From: IMCC2047 sp041395865
Lineage (GTDB): Bacteria > Pseudomonadota > Gammaproteobacteria > Pseudomonadales > IMCC2047
NCBI GenBank assembly: GCA_041395865.1
Contig: JAWKZQ010000006.1
Span: 95,976-159,975 of the forward strand
Reading direction: 5' to 3'
DNA length: 64,000 nucleotides
In this document: positions 36,853 through 45,834 of the stretch, one piece after another
Position numbering within the stretch: position 1 is the first letter of the stretch
Layout of the letters: every line of letters starts with the position of its first letter
Notes under the pieces: generated by a model
The model's database searches: none
Told to the model about the DNA's origin: nothing
Seen by the model: the letters and a program-made list of their open reading frames with translations, nothing else
Program-made: the position numbers and the translations under genes

Positions 36853-37566
36853 ATGGTGAAAGAGGATAAAAGTCTCACGCAGCGCTCCAGTTCGGCGGAA
36901 ATTGCCGAATTTCTGGATAAAGCCAAGGAAATGACCCGCTCCACGGCGGACAGTGGCCGAAAGGGGCGATTGATTTTTGCTTTGGATGCGACGGCAAGCC
37001 GCCAGCCTACCTGGGACAGCGCGTGCCAGCTGCAAGGCGAAATGTTCGAGGCGGCCCGGCAAGTCGGTAACCTGCAGGTGCAGCTGTGCTTCTATCGGGG
37101 ATTCAAGGACTCGCGCTATAGCAAGTGGTTGAGTAATCCTTCACAGCTGCACAGGGCCATGTCCAATGTCTTTTGCGCAGGCGGCTTAACCCAGATAGCC
37201 CGCGTACTGCGCCACACGTTGCAGGAACACCAGGAGAACGCTGTTAGCGCACTGGTATTTGTGGGCGATTGCGTGGAAGAACCCCCGGATTTGCTGTGCG
37301 ACCTGGCGGGCCAGTTGGGGTTGAGCGGCGTGCCTGTGTTTTTGTTTCAGGAGGGGTATGATCCCGATGCGGAGCCCGTCTTCAGGGAGCTGGCGCGGTT
37401 ATCCGGTGGAGCCTGGTGTCGTTTCGATCACCAGAGCGCGGAGCAGTTGCGTGAGCTGTTGGCGGCGGTCGCGATTTATGCGGCCGGCGGTCAAACGGCT
37501 TTGCAGGATTTCAGTCAGAAACGCCCGGCGTTAGCGCCTTTGGTTAAACAGTTAACAGCAAAATAG
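36853..37566 (+). CDS. VWA-like domain protein
   Basis: 237 residues, soluble. LIFALDATASR (Asp45, Thr47, Ser49) is a DxTxS variant of the metal-binding MIDAS motif, followed by a Thr in GGLTQIARV and Asp in VFVGDCVEE. There is no signal peptide. It is 9 bases upstream of a membrane J-domain gene, so the two are probably co-expressed. In other proteobacteria, as I recall, similar VWA and DnaJ genes are neighbours; no function is known to me. The MIDAS suggests binding of a partner protein via a divalent metal. Confidence 0.8.
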   Translation: MVKEDKSLTQRSSSAEIAEFLDKAKEMTRSTADSGRKGRLIFALDATASRQPTWDSACQLQGEMFEAARQVGNLQVQLCFYRGFKDSRYSKWLSNPSQLHRAMSNVFCAGGLTQIARVLRHTLQEHQENAVSALVFVGDCVEEPPDLLCDLAGQLGLSGVPVFLFQEGYDPDAEPVFRELARLSGGAWCRFDHQSAEQLRELLAAVAIYAAGGQTALQDFSQKRPALAPLVKQLTAK

Positions 37567-37575
37567 GACAACATC

Positions 37576-38331
37576 TTGCGCATCGTCATTATTTTGGCTG
37601 CCTGTGTGATGCTGTATTTCATCCTCCGGCATCTTTTCCAGCATAACCCCAGGAAATTTACCCGATATTTCTTTTTTACGCTTATCGGGCTTTTCCTGGT
37701 GGGGCTGTTTTTGCTTGCTATCAGCGGGCGGCTCCACTGGCTGTTGGCACTCCTGGCAGGTTTGGCTCCCTGGTGGCGCCGCATATTGTCGTTATTGAAA
37801 CTGGCGCCTCTCGTCAAAATATTCCAGGGCGCGAGCCGCATGAAAAAGATGGGCGCCGGGCGTTCAGCAGGGCAGCGCTCGACAGTGAGCAGCCATTTCT
37901 TTGAAATGACGCTCAACCATGATACTGGGGAGATTATCGGTAGCGTTAGCCGGGGTGAGTTTGAGGGGCAGCAGTTACAGGCGCTGAGCGAACCGCAGTT
38001 ACAACGCTTGTTAAGCGAATGTAAGGCTGACCGTGATTCTTACGCCTTGTTATGCAGTTATTTGAATTACCGTTTTGGCAGTGACTGGCAGAGTCGCTTT
38101 CATGAGGAGCCAGAGGCAGGACAGCAGGGTGGAGAATCGGCTCCATCCGGCATGAGCCGTGAGGAAGCGCTGGATATTCTCGGCCTGGAAGATCCGGTTG
38201 ACCAGCAATCCGTGATTCGGGCGCACCGCAGCCTGATGCAACGCTTTCACCCGGACCGTGGCGGGAGTAATTACCTGGCGGCAAAAATTAATGAAGCCAA
38301 GGATTTATTGCTGAACGAAGCGGGCAATTAG
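37576..38331 (+). CDS. Membrane protein with C-terminal J domain
   Basis: 251 residues. Two N-terminal membrane helices (about 2-16 and 29-60), a middle region, and a J domain in the last 70 residues with the HPD triad at about 225-227 (RFHPDRGG). J domains stimulate Hsp70 ATPase; the layout recalls Tim14/Pam18-type membrane anchors rather than classical DnaJ, as there is no zinc finger. The start is TTG with AGGA seven bases upstream, overlapping the end of the VWA gene region. Likely role: recruiting DnaK to a membrane site. Confidence 0.83.
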   Translation: MRIVIILAACVMLYFILRHLFQHNPRKFTRYFFFTLIGLFLVGLFLLAISGRLHWLLALLAGLAPWWRRILSLLKLAPLVKIFQGASRMKKMGAGRSAGQRSTVSSHFFEMTLNHDTGEIIGSVSRGEFEGQQLQALSEPQLQRLLSECKADRDSYALLCSYLNYRFGSDWQSRFHEEPEAGQQGGESAPSGMSREEALDILGLEDPVDQQSVIRAHRSLMQRFHPDRGGSNYLAAKINEAKDLLLNEAGN

Positions 38332-38393
38332 TTTGGTAGTTTAGCGATAAGCTTCTAAAGTAATAGAGCGTATCCGAGGCCTGATAACACCCT

Positions 38394-39815
38394 ATGAAGC
38401 TACACAAAAAAGACTTTTTCATAGTGTCTGCACTGATTGCCCTGTTGTTGGTGGCGGCGGTGCTGTGGCCCCGGGGAACTACGCATATTCTGCCGGTGCG
38501 CTCACTGGGTGAAATCCAGAAAAGTGGGCAGCTGGTGGTCCTTACCCAAAATACCCCAACCGTCTATTACGTTGATCGGCATGAAAATGAAACGGGGCCG
38601 GAGTACAAGCTGATCAAGGACTTTGCTGATAGTCTGGGCGTCACCCCTGTTTTTGTCATTAAAAATAATGTTGTCGAACTGCTGGATGCGATCAGTCGGG
38701 GCGAGGGCGATCTGGCGACGGCCGGCTTGTCCATAACTCAGGAGCGCAAGCACCAGGTGTCTTTCGGGCCTGCTTACCAGGAGGTGAGTCAACAGGTGGT
38801 TTGTCGCAGGGGCGGGGAAAGCCCGCGTCATGTCAAACACCTGGTGGGAACCGATTTGGTCATTATTGCTGGCAGCAGCTATGAAGAGCGTCTGAAAGGG
38901 CTTCAGAAGCAATATCCCAAACTGAAGTGGCGTACCAGCAGCGGTCTCAACGCTGAACAGATACTGGAAAAAGTCTGGACCCGTGAAATCGGTTGTACGG
39001 TCATGGACTCCAATATTGTTGCCATCAACCAGCGCTATTACCCCGAGTTGCGGGTGCGTTTCCAGCTGGGAGAAAAGGATAAGCTGGCCTGGGCTCTGCC
39101 GAAGGACGCTCACGAGCTTCGCAATCAGGCCGAAGAGTGGCTTCAGGGATATAAGGATGCCGGTGAGCTGGCGCGGCTTCAGGAACTCTATTACGGTCAT
39201 GTAAAACTGTTCGACTATGTGGACACCCAGGCTTTTCGGCGAAGGATCAAGCAGCGCTATCCCGAGTTTGCCGACCTTTTCGAACGGGCTGCGGAGGAAA
39301 ACGGTTTGTCTGCCACGATGCTTGCGGCTCAGGCCTATCAGGAGTCCCATTGGGATCCTAAGGCAAAGAGCCCTACGGGCGTTCGAGGCATGATGATGTT
39401 GACCTGGCCGACAGCAAGATCGTTGGGCGTGAAGAATCGTCTCAATGCTGAGCAAAGTATTTTTGCGGGAGCCCGGTATTTGGCGGGTATCCGAAATAAT
39501 CTTAAGGACGAAATGCAAGAGCCTGACCTGACCTGGATATCCCTGGCAGCTTACAATGTCGGCTTGGGCCATTTGCGCGATGCCCAGACGTTGGCAAGAC
39601 GCCAGGGCAAGGACCCTGCCAGTTGGCATGATATTAAGCTGGTGCTGCCGTTACTCAGCCAGAAAAAGTATTATTCGGGGCTCAGATACGGTTACGCCCG
39701 CGGTTCGGAACCGGTTCGCTATGTGCAGCAAATCCGGCAGTACGAAGCCATTCTGCAGCAGCATTTAAGTGAAAATCCAAGGATTGCGTTATTACGCTCG
39801 GGTGGGCGCGGTTAG
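38394..39815 (+). CDS. mltF: Membrane-bound lytic murein transglycosylase F
   Basis: Cleaves peptidoglycan glycan strands with formation of 1,6-anhydro ends. 473 residues: N-terminal anchor/signal (about 7-27), a periplasmic binding-protein type regulatory domain (about 40-270), and a C-terminal lytic domain with the catalytic Glu in AAQAYQESHWDPKAKSPTGVRGMMML and the AAYNVGLGHL motif. There is no lipobox cysteine. The last 24 bases overlap the 3' end of a minus-strand gene. Confidence 0.95.
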   Translation: MKLHKKDFFIVSALIALLLVAAVLWPRGTTHILPVRSLGEIQKSGQLVVLTQNTPTVYYVDRHENETGPEYKLIKDFADSLGVTPVFVIKNNVVELLDAISRGEGDLATAGLSITQERKHQVSFGPAYQEVSQQVVCRRGGESPRHVKHLVGTDLVIIAGSSYEERLKGLQKQYPKLKWRTSSGLNAEQILEKVWTREIGCTVMDSNIVAINQRYYPELRVRFQLGEKDKLAWALPKDAHELRNQAEEWLQGYKDAGELARLQELYYGHVKLFDYVDTQAFRRRIKQRYPEFADLFERAAEENGLSATMLAAQAYQESHWDPKAKSPTGVRGMMMLTWPTARSLGVKNRLNAEQSIFAGARYLAGIRNNLKDEMQEPDLTWISLAAYNVGLGHLRDAQTLARRQGKDPASWHDIKLVLPLLSQKKYYSGLRYGYARGSEPVRYVQQIRQYEAILQQHLSENPRIALLRSGGRG

Positions 39816-40208
39816 CTGTTGGTGAAGTTTAAGCAGTGTCAGGGTGTAGGACAGGGTATAGAGCGTGCTCAGGATCGCCCCCGGCAGGATAGTCAGGAAT
39901 ATTTCCGGCGTTCCCGTTAATGCATTAACCCCCCAGGACGAGCTGTAGACCAGCAGGCAGGTCAATCCAAAGGTGCTGACGAACTGCACGCGAGGCTGCC
40001 GGCTCAGGCCGAATAACCATTCCATCAGAAACGCCATTGTCAGTGTCAGGGTGAAACTGTAGCTGCCCTGGGTAAGGCCGGCTTTGATGCCTGCATAGAG
40101 GCTGTGGTCCCGGTTTACCCAAAAGGCCCAGCCGCCGTAAGCCAGAAAGCCGGCCGTGGCGGCAAACAGGCCCCTGAGGATTTTGGAGTGGCGCAGTCTA
40201 TCGAGCAT
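39792..40208 (-). CDS. Small integral membrane protein, function unknown
   Basis: 138 residues with about four hydrophobic segments (12-30, 52-65, 76-95, 102-125). No domain that I recognise. It starts 5 bases after the YHS gene stop, so it belongs to the PlsC-like/YHS group, and it ends inside mltF on the other strand (24-base overlap). Confidence 0.7.
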   Translation of the reverse strand: MLDRLRHSKILRGLFAATAGFLAYGGWAFWVNRDHSLYAGIKAGLTQGSYSFTLTLTMAFLMEWLFGLSRQPRVQFVSTFGLTCLLVYSSSWGVNALTGTPEIFLTILPGAILSTLYTLSYTLTLLKLHQQLTAPTRA

Positions 40209-40213
40209 CGGTG

Positions 40214-40702
40214 CTATTCGTTAAGCAACTGTGGCCAGTTATTATCGGCATCCGTGATGTATTGATCACGTTTTTCAAGCCATTTCCGGTTAATGCTGCG
40301 ATTGTAATTGAGGTAAAGCTTGCCCTGGTGGATTGTAAACAGGTCGGGCTCAATACCTGCTGTGGTATTTTGGGAAACGGCATAGGCGCAGTAGCCGCCG
40401 TACTGCGGGGCATACTTCTCCGGATTCTCTTTAAAGAGCGCCAGGTGTTCGGCGCTGCTAAAACGCCAAGTGGCGCCCATCCACTCCAGCTCATGCTGCT
40501 TTTTCCCTTCAACGGCTTTATTTTCAGTGAAATAGGCAACCGGGTCGTACCCTTCAATGGCCAGGTTGCCCCAGAAGGTGGTGTTGATTTTATCCAGGGC
40601 AAATGCCTGGGGTGAGAACAGGAGAGCGAGCGCCAGTAAAGGGGTTAAGAGTCGCGAGTTACTCCAATGCATTAAGCTGGTCGGGTGGGATCCTTTCGTC
40701 AT
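40214..40702 (-). CDS. Exported YHS-domain protein
   Basis: 162 residues. A signal peptide (about 15-36, ending SPQAFA) is followed by a YHS-like domain recognised by GYDPVAYFTENKAVEG, FSSAEHLALFKENPEKYAPQYGGYCAYAV. YHS domains occur in metal-handling proteins. ATG 40702 has GGAGG at 8 bases and lies 44 bases inside the PlsC-like gene, implying translational coupling. The role beside an acyltransferase is unclear. Confidence 0.82.
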   Translation of the reverse strand: MTKGSHPTSLMHWSNSRLLTPLLALALLFSPQAFALDKINTTFWGNLAIEGYDPVAYFTENKAVEGKKQHELEWMGATWRFSSAEHLALFKENPEKYAPQYGGYCAYAVSQNTTAGIEPDLFTIHQGKLYLNYNRSINRKWLEKRDQYITDADNNWPQLLNE

Positions 40703-41516
40703 GTTTTACATCCTCCGTCAAATTCGACTTGACCCGGGTAACCAGTGCTTCGTTGACGGTTGACCAACAGTCTTCGGCACAGGCTTTGCGGGATTCGTAG
40801 GCCTGGAGTTTGACTGGAGGGTGCAGGATTAGTTCGACATCGGCGCTACGCATGCCAAGTGCCTGGATGAAGTGAGACAAAAAGGGCATGTCTGAATACC
40901 AGGCGTAGTAATCGCGGACTGACTGCGGCATCGGTTGGCCTTTATGGTGGGTGTAGGCCAGTGTGATAGGTTGTATTTGGGTGCCGGCCTCTGCGGCACC
41001 TTCGGCGGCGTGAAACAGGCTGCTTTTGAAGGGCTCCACGTGGGCTCCATCGGTACTTGTGCCCTCCGGGAACAGAATCAGGTTATTGCCGTCGGCTAAT
41101 TGGTTCTGCAGTATTTCGACCTGCTCGCGGGCACGGCGGCTGTTGCGCTCGATAAACAGCGTATTTTGCAGTCGTGCAAGTTTGCCCAGCAAAGGCCAGC
41201 CCGCCACTTCGGATTTTGCAATGAAGTAGCCGGGTACAACACTGCCGAGCAGAAAGATATCCAAATACGAGACATGGTTGCTGATGTAGAGGGTCGGGCG
41301 ATGTTGGCATATTTGACCTGAGACGTTCAGACGCAGGCCAAAAATCCGGCACAGGCCACGATGAAAAATCATGGGCAGCTTTTCGGTGCTGAGCTTTGCC
41401 CTGGGGCGAATCAGGCGAATAATGAGGGCTGGAATGGGTAATAGAACAATCCAAAGAATTAAGAGGGGAACGCGTAAAGCAATGAGTAAAACAGAGTAGG
41501 GGCGTTTTTCTTTCAT
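40659..41516 (-). CDS. 1-acyl-glycerol-3-phosphate acyltransferase-like (PlsC/OlsA family)
   Basis: 285 residues. An N-terminal membrane segment is followed by the acyltransferase motif NHVSYLD (H-x4-D), FIERNSRRARE, and the EGTSTDG motif for the phosphate. PlsC enzymes add the second acyl chain to lysophosphatidate; the OlsA branch acylates lyso-ornithine lipid. The OlsB-like gene 150 bases upstream on the same strand favours OlsA, but PlsC activity is not excluded. Confidence 0.85.
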   Translation of the reverse strand: MKEKRPYSVLLIALRVPLLILWIVLLPIPALIIRLIRPRAKLSTEKLPMIFHRGLCRIFGLRLNVSGQICQHRPTLYISNHVSYLDIFLLGSVVPGYFIAKSEVAGWPLLGKLARLQNTLFIERNSRRAREQVEILQNQLADGNNLILFPEGTSTDGAHVEPFKSSLFHAAEGAAEAGTQIQPITLAYTHHKGQPMPQSVRDYYAWYSDMPFLSHFIQALGMRSADVELILHPPVKLQAYESRKACAEDCWSTVNEALVTRVKSNLTEDVKHDERIPPDQLNALE

Positions 41517-41668
41517 GTATTCTTAAACCACTCACATACTGCCAAAAGTCACCGGTGTTGCTCTTTATCGCGTGGGTACTTTTGCTGGATCATTTTTTGA
41601 TTAGGGTGCCGGGGCCGGTCTGGCCGTTCGCGCCTTACCGCAGAAAACCTGTTATTAATGATGATAGC

Positions 41669-42466
41669 TTATTTGGGCACCAGTGTATGGTTATCCCTGA
41701 GCATATCGGCCGCATCCACATAAATACAGACGAACACGGAATTGAAAACCGGGTCGATAATGGCGCAGTCGCTAATGCGTGCGCCCAGTTTCAGGTATCC
41801 GCGCAGCAGCGTCGGGACTGCACTTTTGGCAGTTTCCCAGACGACGTTCTTTTGGTCGATATCCAGTGTGTCCAGGTGTACGTGGTTAGTGACAACGGGC
41901 GTTGGGCACAGGTGCTCCGGGGCTGGATTATGCTTGTGCAGGAAGGACAGAATGTCGATATGCTTGTCGATATCCATGTCGTGGAAGCTGGCGCAGCCGA
42001 TCATCAATTGGTACTGGTTATCAATGATGAATTTCATGGCGAACTTCCAGATCAGCATCAAAATCGTGCCAGAACGCCCGTCTGCGGAAATACAGTAGCG
42101 GCTTAATTCAAGAATCTTGCTGTAATGGGTGCGGAGCTTTTCCAGGTTGAACGCTTTTTCGGTGTAAAAGGCCTGGCCTGGATTAAGACGCTGGTTACTG
42201 ACCAGGCGGAGCGTGCCGACAACCTCGTCATTATTTTTATGGTTGGTGACGATGATATGGAATGCATTGTCATCCCATTCATCGATTTCGCGTCCGGCGG
42301 CGACCATTTCGGCGGTAGGTTGGCCGTGATTTTCCTCGTAAAAAACGCGGTAACGCAGCGCTTGTGCGGCTTCAATTTCAGCCTGCGATTCCGCTAGCCT
42401 GACTTCATAGGGGCCAGCCTGGAAAGCAATGCGCTGGGTTTCAATTGACTGTGGTTTTGCCTGCAT
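41669..42466 (-). CDS. Ornithine N-acyltransferase-like protein (OlsB family)
   Basis: 265 residues from the ATG at 42466, which has AGGAGA at the right distance; the open frame reaches 42643 but that extension lacks support. GNAT-like fold related to autoinducer synthases: QALRYRVFYEE near the N-terminus, DEWDDNAFHIIV, and ELSRYCISADGRSGTILMLIW. OlsB transfers a 3-hydroxyacyl group from ACP to ornithine, the first step of ornithine-lipid synthesis. The PlsC/OlsA-like gene lies downstream. Some members hydroxylate or act on other amino acids, so substrate is inferred. Confidence 0.82.
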   Translation of the reverse strand: MQAKPQSIETQRIAFQAGPYEVRLAESQAEIEAAQALRYRVFYEENHGQPTAEMVAAGREIDEWDDNAFHIIVTNHKNNDEVVGTLRLVSNQRLNPGQAFYTEKAFNLEKLRTHYSKILELSRYCISADGRSGTILMLIWKFAMKFIIDNQYQLMIGCASFHDMDIDKHIDILSFLHKHNPAPEHLCPTPVVTNHVHLDTLDIDQKNVVWETAKSAVPTLLRGYLKLGARISDCAIIDPVFNSVFVCIYVDAADMLRDNHTLVPK

Positions 42467-42536
42467 CTCGGCTTCTCCTGGCGGATGTGTTAGCTCGGAC
42501 GCGCTTGGTTTTTGATGTGGTACACATACGTTGTGG

Positions 42537-43277
42537 TCAAGCGACATCAGGCTGTAAATAGGGCTGAATCCCGATTTGTGTCGTATGGACCTTGCCCGAA
42601 CTGCAGGGAGGGCCCTCATAATAACGGAAACTGGCGCTATCATGTGTTACATGGATATGGCTAAAGCTGACAGTCTGGCCATTGTCTCTGTGCATGCACA
42701 CTGAATAGGGGCCGCTCTGCGGTGAATGGCTGGCATGATAATCGAGCAGCTGATCGGGCTGGGGCGAGCCATTCTTTGAGCATTGGGCAAATTGTCCGAT
42801 GCGGCTCTTTATGACCTCCTGAGTGTTAAAAGATGAGGAGGTCAGCGGCATGACCGGGGCGTTATGGATGCGCAAGCTTAAACCGTCCCAGCTTAACAAC
42901 CGGGTATGACAGTCCAATGACAGGGCCAACAGGTCAAAGGGGCGGTATTGCTCCAGGCGCGTTCCCTCTATGTGTTCCTGAATACTGGCGAGATCAGGTA
43001 AAGGGGCCAGGTCTGATACCAGCTGGCCACGACTGATCCAGTTGTCAGTTTTGAGCCGGGTTTGCGCGCCGTAGTTGTTGAGCAGGCATAGGGTGAGACC
43101 GTATTGGTTGAGGCTGATCCAGGTGCCGCCGGCATCAGGGTCGGTAGGCGAAAGAGAGGTAACGCCTTTACTTACCTTTAGCGCCGGGGGAATTGCCTGT
43201 TGGCGTGTCAGCAACTCATCCCGGTTGAAAAACAGCTGATAGCCATTTTTGGAAAAATGCCAGCTTACTGTGCACAT
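42537..43277 (-). CDS. TANGO2/NRDE family protein
   Basis: 246 residues. MCTVSWHFSKNGYQLFFNRDELLTR shows the N-terminal Cys2 and the Asn-Arg-Asp-Glu signature that names the family. TANGO2 proteins have been linked in eukaryotes and some bacteria to heme trafficking; Cys2 could act as an N-terminal nucleophile as in Ntn hydrolases. It overlaps the upstream DinB-like gene by 13 bases, so the two are coupled. Confidence 0.88.
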   Translation of the reverse strand: MCTVSWHFSKNGYQLFFNRDELLTRQQAIPPALKVSKGVTSLSPTDPDAGGTWISLNQYGLTLCLLNNYGAQTRLKTDNWISRGQLVSDLAPLPDLASIQEHIEGTRLEQYRPFDLLALSLDCHTRLLSWDGLSLRIHNAPVMPLTSSSFNTQEVIKSRIGQFAQCSKNGSPQPDQLLDYHASHSPQSGPYSVCMHRDNGQTVSFSHIHVTHDSASFRYYEGPPCSSGKVHTTQIGIQPYLQPDVA

Positions 43278-43870
43278 GACTGTTGTCGGTTATATATCTG
43301 GGTGGAGGCTGCAACGCCAAAGTTCTCGTCCACGGGGCACTCCATCAGTTTCAACTGGGTGCTTATAAGGGCGTAATGGTGTGTGGTGTGACCCTGTAAA
43401 AAGGTCAGTTCACGGCTCAGCGACGATGTGGCTGGCGCGTTACAGGACCTGTTGGGCGAGCTGGCAAGGCTGACCTGTAGCGGTCGCTGTGACGCATTCT
43501 CTGGCAGGTGAATAAGTTGCCGGGCCAATTCACGCAGCTGGCCGATCAGTTCGGATATTTTTTGCCGCGTGTAAAGGCGCTGGGTTTCGATAGCCGGGTT
43601 GCGATCCCGGTGGTCATAGTTAATATGGCCTTTTTCGAGGCCGGCAAAAAAACAGAAATAATGATCCAGGATATGGCGAAAATGTTTGCCGATTGATGCG
43701 CTGAAGTAGGGTGACAGAATTTGCGTGTACTGAGCATCGGTGAGGTCGTTGAAAATGGCCGCACCCGATTCAAGTGTCTCAATGTTGCTTTGAATAAGGT
43801 CTGATAGTGACAATGCTTCACCCCGGGAAGTTATCTGTTCAAAATTTTTGTCGATGGAGTAATGAGACAC
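43265..43870 (-). CDS. DinB-like four-helix protein
   Basis: About 201 residues from GTG 43870, which has AAAGAGG five bases upstream; ATG at 43921 or GTG at 43933 would give a longer product. The DinB/YfiT fold has a metal site of three His: here HFRHILDHYF in helix 2 and GHTTHHYALI in helix 4. Many such proteins are thiol-dependent transferases of unknown substrate. Co-transcribed with the TANGO2-like gene. Confidence 0.8.
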   Translation of the reverse strand: MSHYSIDKNFEQITSRGEALSLSDLIQSNIETLESGAAIFNDLTDAQYTQILSPYFSASIGKHFRHILDHYFCFFAGLEKGHINYDHRDRNPAIETQRLYTRQKISELIGQLRELARQLIHLPENASQRPLQVSLASSPNRSCNAPATSSLSRELTFLQGHTTHHYALISTQLKLMECPVDENFGVAASTQIYNRQQSCAQ

Positions 43871-44059
43871 TAGAACCTCTTTAAAATTCTCATCGTATTT
43901 TCCTGGGGTGGCAATTTCCATGCATAAAGGCACTTTCTTTCCGTCTAAAGCGGGTAGCCCAAGGGTAATTTATAGGTTATCCCTGTCCGTTCCAGCAGAA
44001 AAGTGTAAAATAGCGGCCTTTATATTTTGAGCGACCAGGTTTTGAGCGATACAGCGACC

Positions 44060-45175
44060 ATGCAACTAAATAGCATAACCGAGATTATTGAGGATATTCG
44101 CCGCGGTAAGATGGTCATCCTGATGGATGATGAGGACCGCGAAAATGAAGGCGACTTGATCATTGCTGCTGAGATGGTGCGTCCCGAAGATATTACTTTT
44201 ATGGCGCGCCATGCCTGTGGTCTGATTTGCCTGACGCTCACCGAGGAGCGCTGTAAGCAACTGCGCCTGCCGTTGATGGTTCAGGACAACAATTGCCAGC
44301 ACAGCACCAATTTTACGGTTTCCATCGAAGCGGCCGAGGGCGTGACAACGGGTATTTCTGCGGCCGACCGGGCGAGAACGGTGCAGGCGGCTGTAAAGAG
44401 GGATGCTTCGTCGGAAGATATTGTACAGCCGGGCCACATCTTTCCTTTAAAAGCGAAAGAGGGTGGTGTGCTGAGCCGGGCGGGGCACACCGAAGCCGGT
44501 TGTGATCTGGCGCGTCTGGCCGGGTTTGAAGCGGCGGCGGTGATTGTGGAAATCATGAATCCGGACGGTTCAATGGCGCGCCGTCCCGACCTGGAACAAT
44601 TTGCTGCTGAACACGACCTGAAGATCGGTACAATTGCCGATCTGATTCATTATCGTATCCTGCATGAAAAAACCATCTCGCGTGTTGAGGAGCAACTGAT
44701 TTCAACGCGCTATGGCGATTTTAACCTGATTACCTATCAGGACAGTATCCAGGGCGGCATTCATATGGCGTTAACCAAGGGCGATATTGACCCTGAGCAT
44801 GAAACGCTGGTGCGAGTGAGTCAGATTGAAGCTTTCCGTGACCTGCTGGGTATTGAGCCGGCGAGCCGTAAGAGCTGGGCGCTGGGAGATGCCTTGACCA
44901 AGATCGAAGAGGAAGGCTCCGGTGTTGTCGTCGTGCTCGCCAATGACGATCCGCATGCCGAGTTGCTGGCGCATGTGCGTATGCTGCAGGATGGGGAAGC
45001 GGCAGCCCGTGAGGTGGTGCGACACACACCGAGTGTGCATGATACCGTCGGTACCGGCTCGCAGATTTTACGTGACCTGGGCGTTCGTAAGATGAAACTG
45101 TTGAGCCCGCACATCAAATATACGGCGATTTCAGGTTTTGACCTGGAAGTAACGGAGTTTGTTGATCCCGTTTAG
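44060..45175 (+). CDS. ribB: 3,4-dihydroxy-2-butanone 4-phosphate synthase with degenerate GTP cyclohydrolase II domain
   Basis: Makes the four-carbon unit of riboflavin from ribulose 5-phosphate. 371 residues from ATG 44060; in-frame TTG codons at 44027 and 44042 are alternatives. The RibB domain (about 1-200) has DDEDRENEGDL for the metal acids and GHTEAGCDL. The C-terminal half aligns with GTP cyclohydrolase II but lacks its three zinc cysteines: the usual SEC-x10-CDCG region reads SQIEAFRDLL...SRKSW, so this half cannot be a zinc GCH II. Such RibB-X fusions are known in gammaproteobacteria. No FMN riboswitch is visible upstream. Confidence 0.92.
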   Translation: MQLNSITEIIEDIRRGKMVILMDDEDRENEGDLIIAAEMVRPEDITFMARHACGLICLTLTEERCKQLRLPLMVQDNNCQHSTNFTVSIEAAEGVTTGISAADRARTVQAAVKRDASSEDIVQPGHIFPLKAKEGGVLSRAGHTEAGCDLARLAGFEAAAVIVEIMNPDGSMARRPDLEQFAAEHDLKIGTIADLIHYRILHEKTISRVEEQLISTRYGDFNLITYQDSIQGGIHMALTKGDIDPEHETLVRVSQIEAFRDLLGIEPASRKSWALGDALTKIEEEGSGVVVVLANDDPHAELLAHVRMLQDGEAAAREVVRHTPSVHDTVGTGSQILRDLGVRKMKLLSPHIKYTAISGFDLEVTEFVDPV

Positions 45176-45196
45176 TGCTTTGAAAACGTTTCGAAT

Positions 45197-45238
45197 AAAA
45201 AAAGGCCAATAATCCTTGTAGGTTATTGGCCTTTTTTA
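45197..45238. terminator. Bidirectional terminator between ribB and queD
   Basis: AAAAAAGGCCAATAA pairs with TTATTGGCCTTTTTT around a 10-base loop, giving T runs on either strand; it serves both convergent genes. Confidence 0.92.
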
Positions 45239-45260
45239 TATGGGAGCTTGTGAGCTTGTG

Positions 45261-45617
45261 TTAGCTGCCCGTATAAATACAGCCGCTGGTGCAGGTTTCC
45301 TTGATTTCAATTTTGCTGAGCTGAGGCAGAGCAGGTTTCAGGCGCTGCCATATCCAGATGGCAAGGTTTTCACTGGTGGGGTTTTCCAGGCCCTCAATCT
45401 CGTTGAGATAATTGTGATCCAGCTGCTCGTAAAGCGGCTTAAAGGCCGCTTTGAGGTCGCTGAAATCCATAATCCAGCCCTCATGGGCTGCGACGTCGCC
45501 GCTGATATAGATGCGGGCTTTGAATGAGTGGCCGTGCAGACGGGCGCATTTGTGGCCCTCGGGTACATTGGGGAGCCGGTGTGCGGATTCGAAGGTGAAT
45601 TCTTTGTAAATTTCCAT
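45261..45617 (-). CDS. queD: 6-carboxytetrahydropterin synthase
   Basis: Second step from GTP to queuosine/preQ1. 118 residues, the E. coli QueD length. Visible: zinc histidines in ESAHRLPNVPEGHKCARLHGHSF with the catalytic Cys, then a late catalytic His region DHNYLNEIEGLENPTSENLA and the Glu in KETCTSGC. Stands alone on the minus strand. Confidence 0.96.
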   Translation of the reverse strand: MEIYKEFTFESAHRLPNVPEGHKCARLHGHSFKARIYISGDVAAHEGWIMDFSDLKAAFKPLYEQLDHNYLNEIEGLENPTSENLAIWIWQRLKPALPQLSKIEIKETCTSGCIYTGS

Positions 45618-45834
45618 GCCAGTTATGCCTTTTTGAGCCGGGCAATGATCGATGCCCAGTGAACGCGCCGCATTTTATCACTCTCCGTCGATGGGGTGTA
45701 AAAAACCTGACGCTGCATGCCTTTAAAGACGGTTTCAATTAAACAGGATGGCTTGCATTCGGCGGTGTTACACCGGGTTGTAATTGTTGCAGGGTTAAAA
45801 TGAAAAAAACTGCATTTTTATTACAGATTAGCAT

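Noticed and set aside
43934..44059. FMN riboswitch before ribB
   Set aside because: The gap is short and lacks the RFN core pattern.
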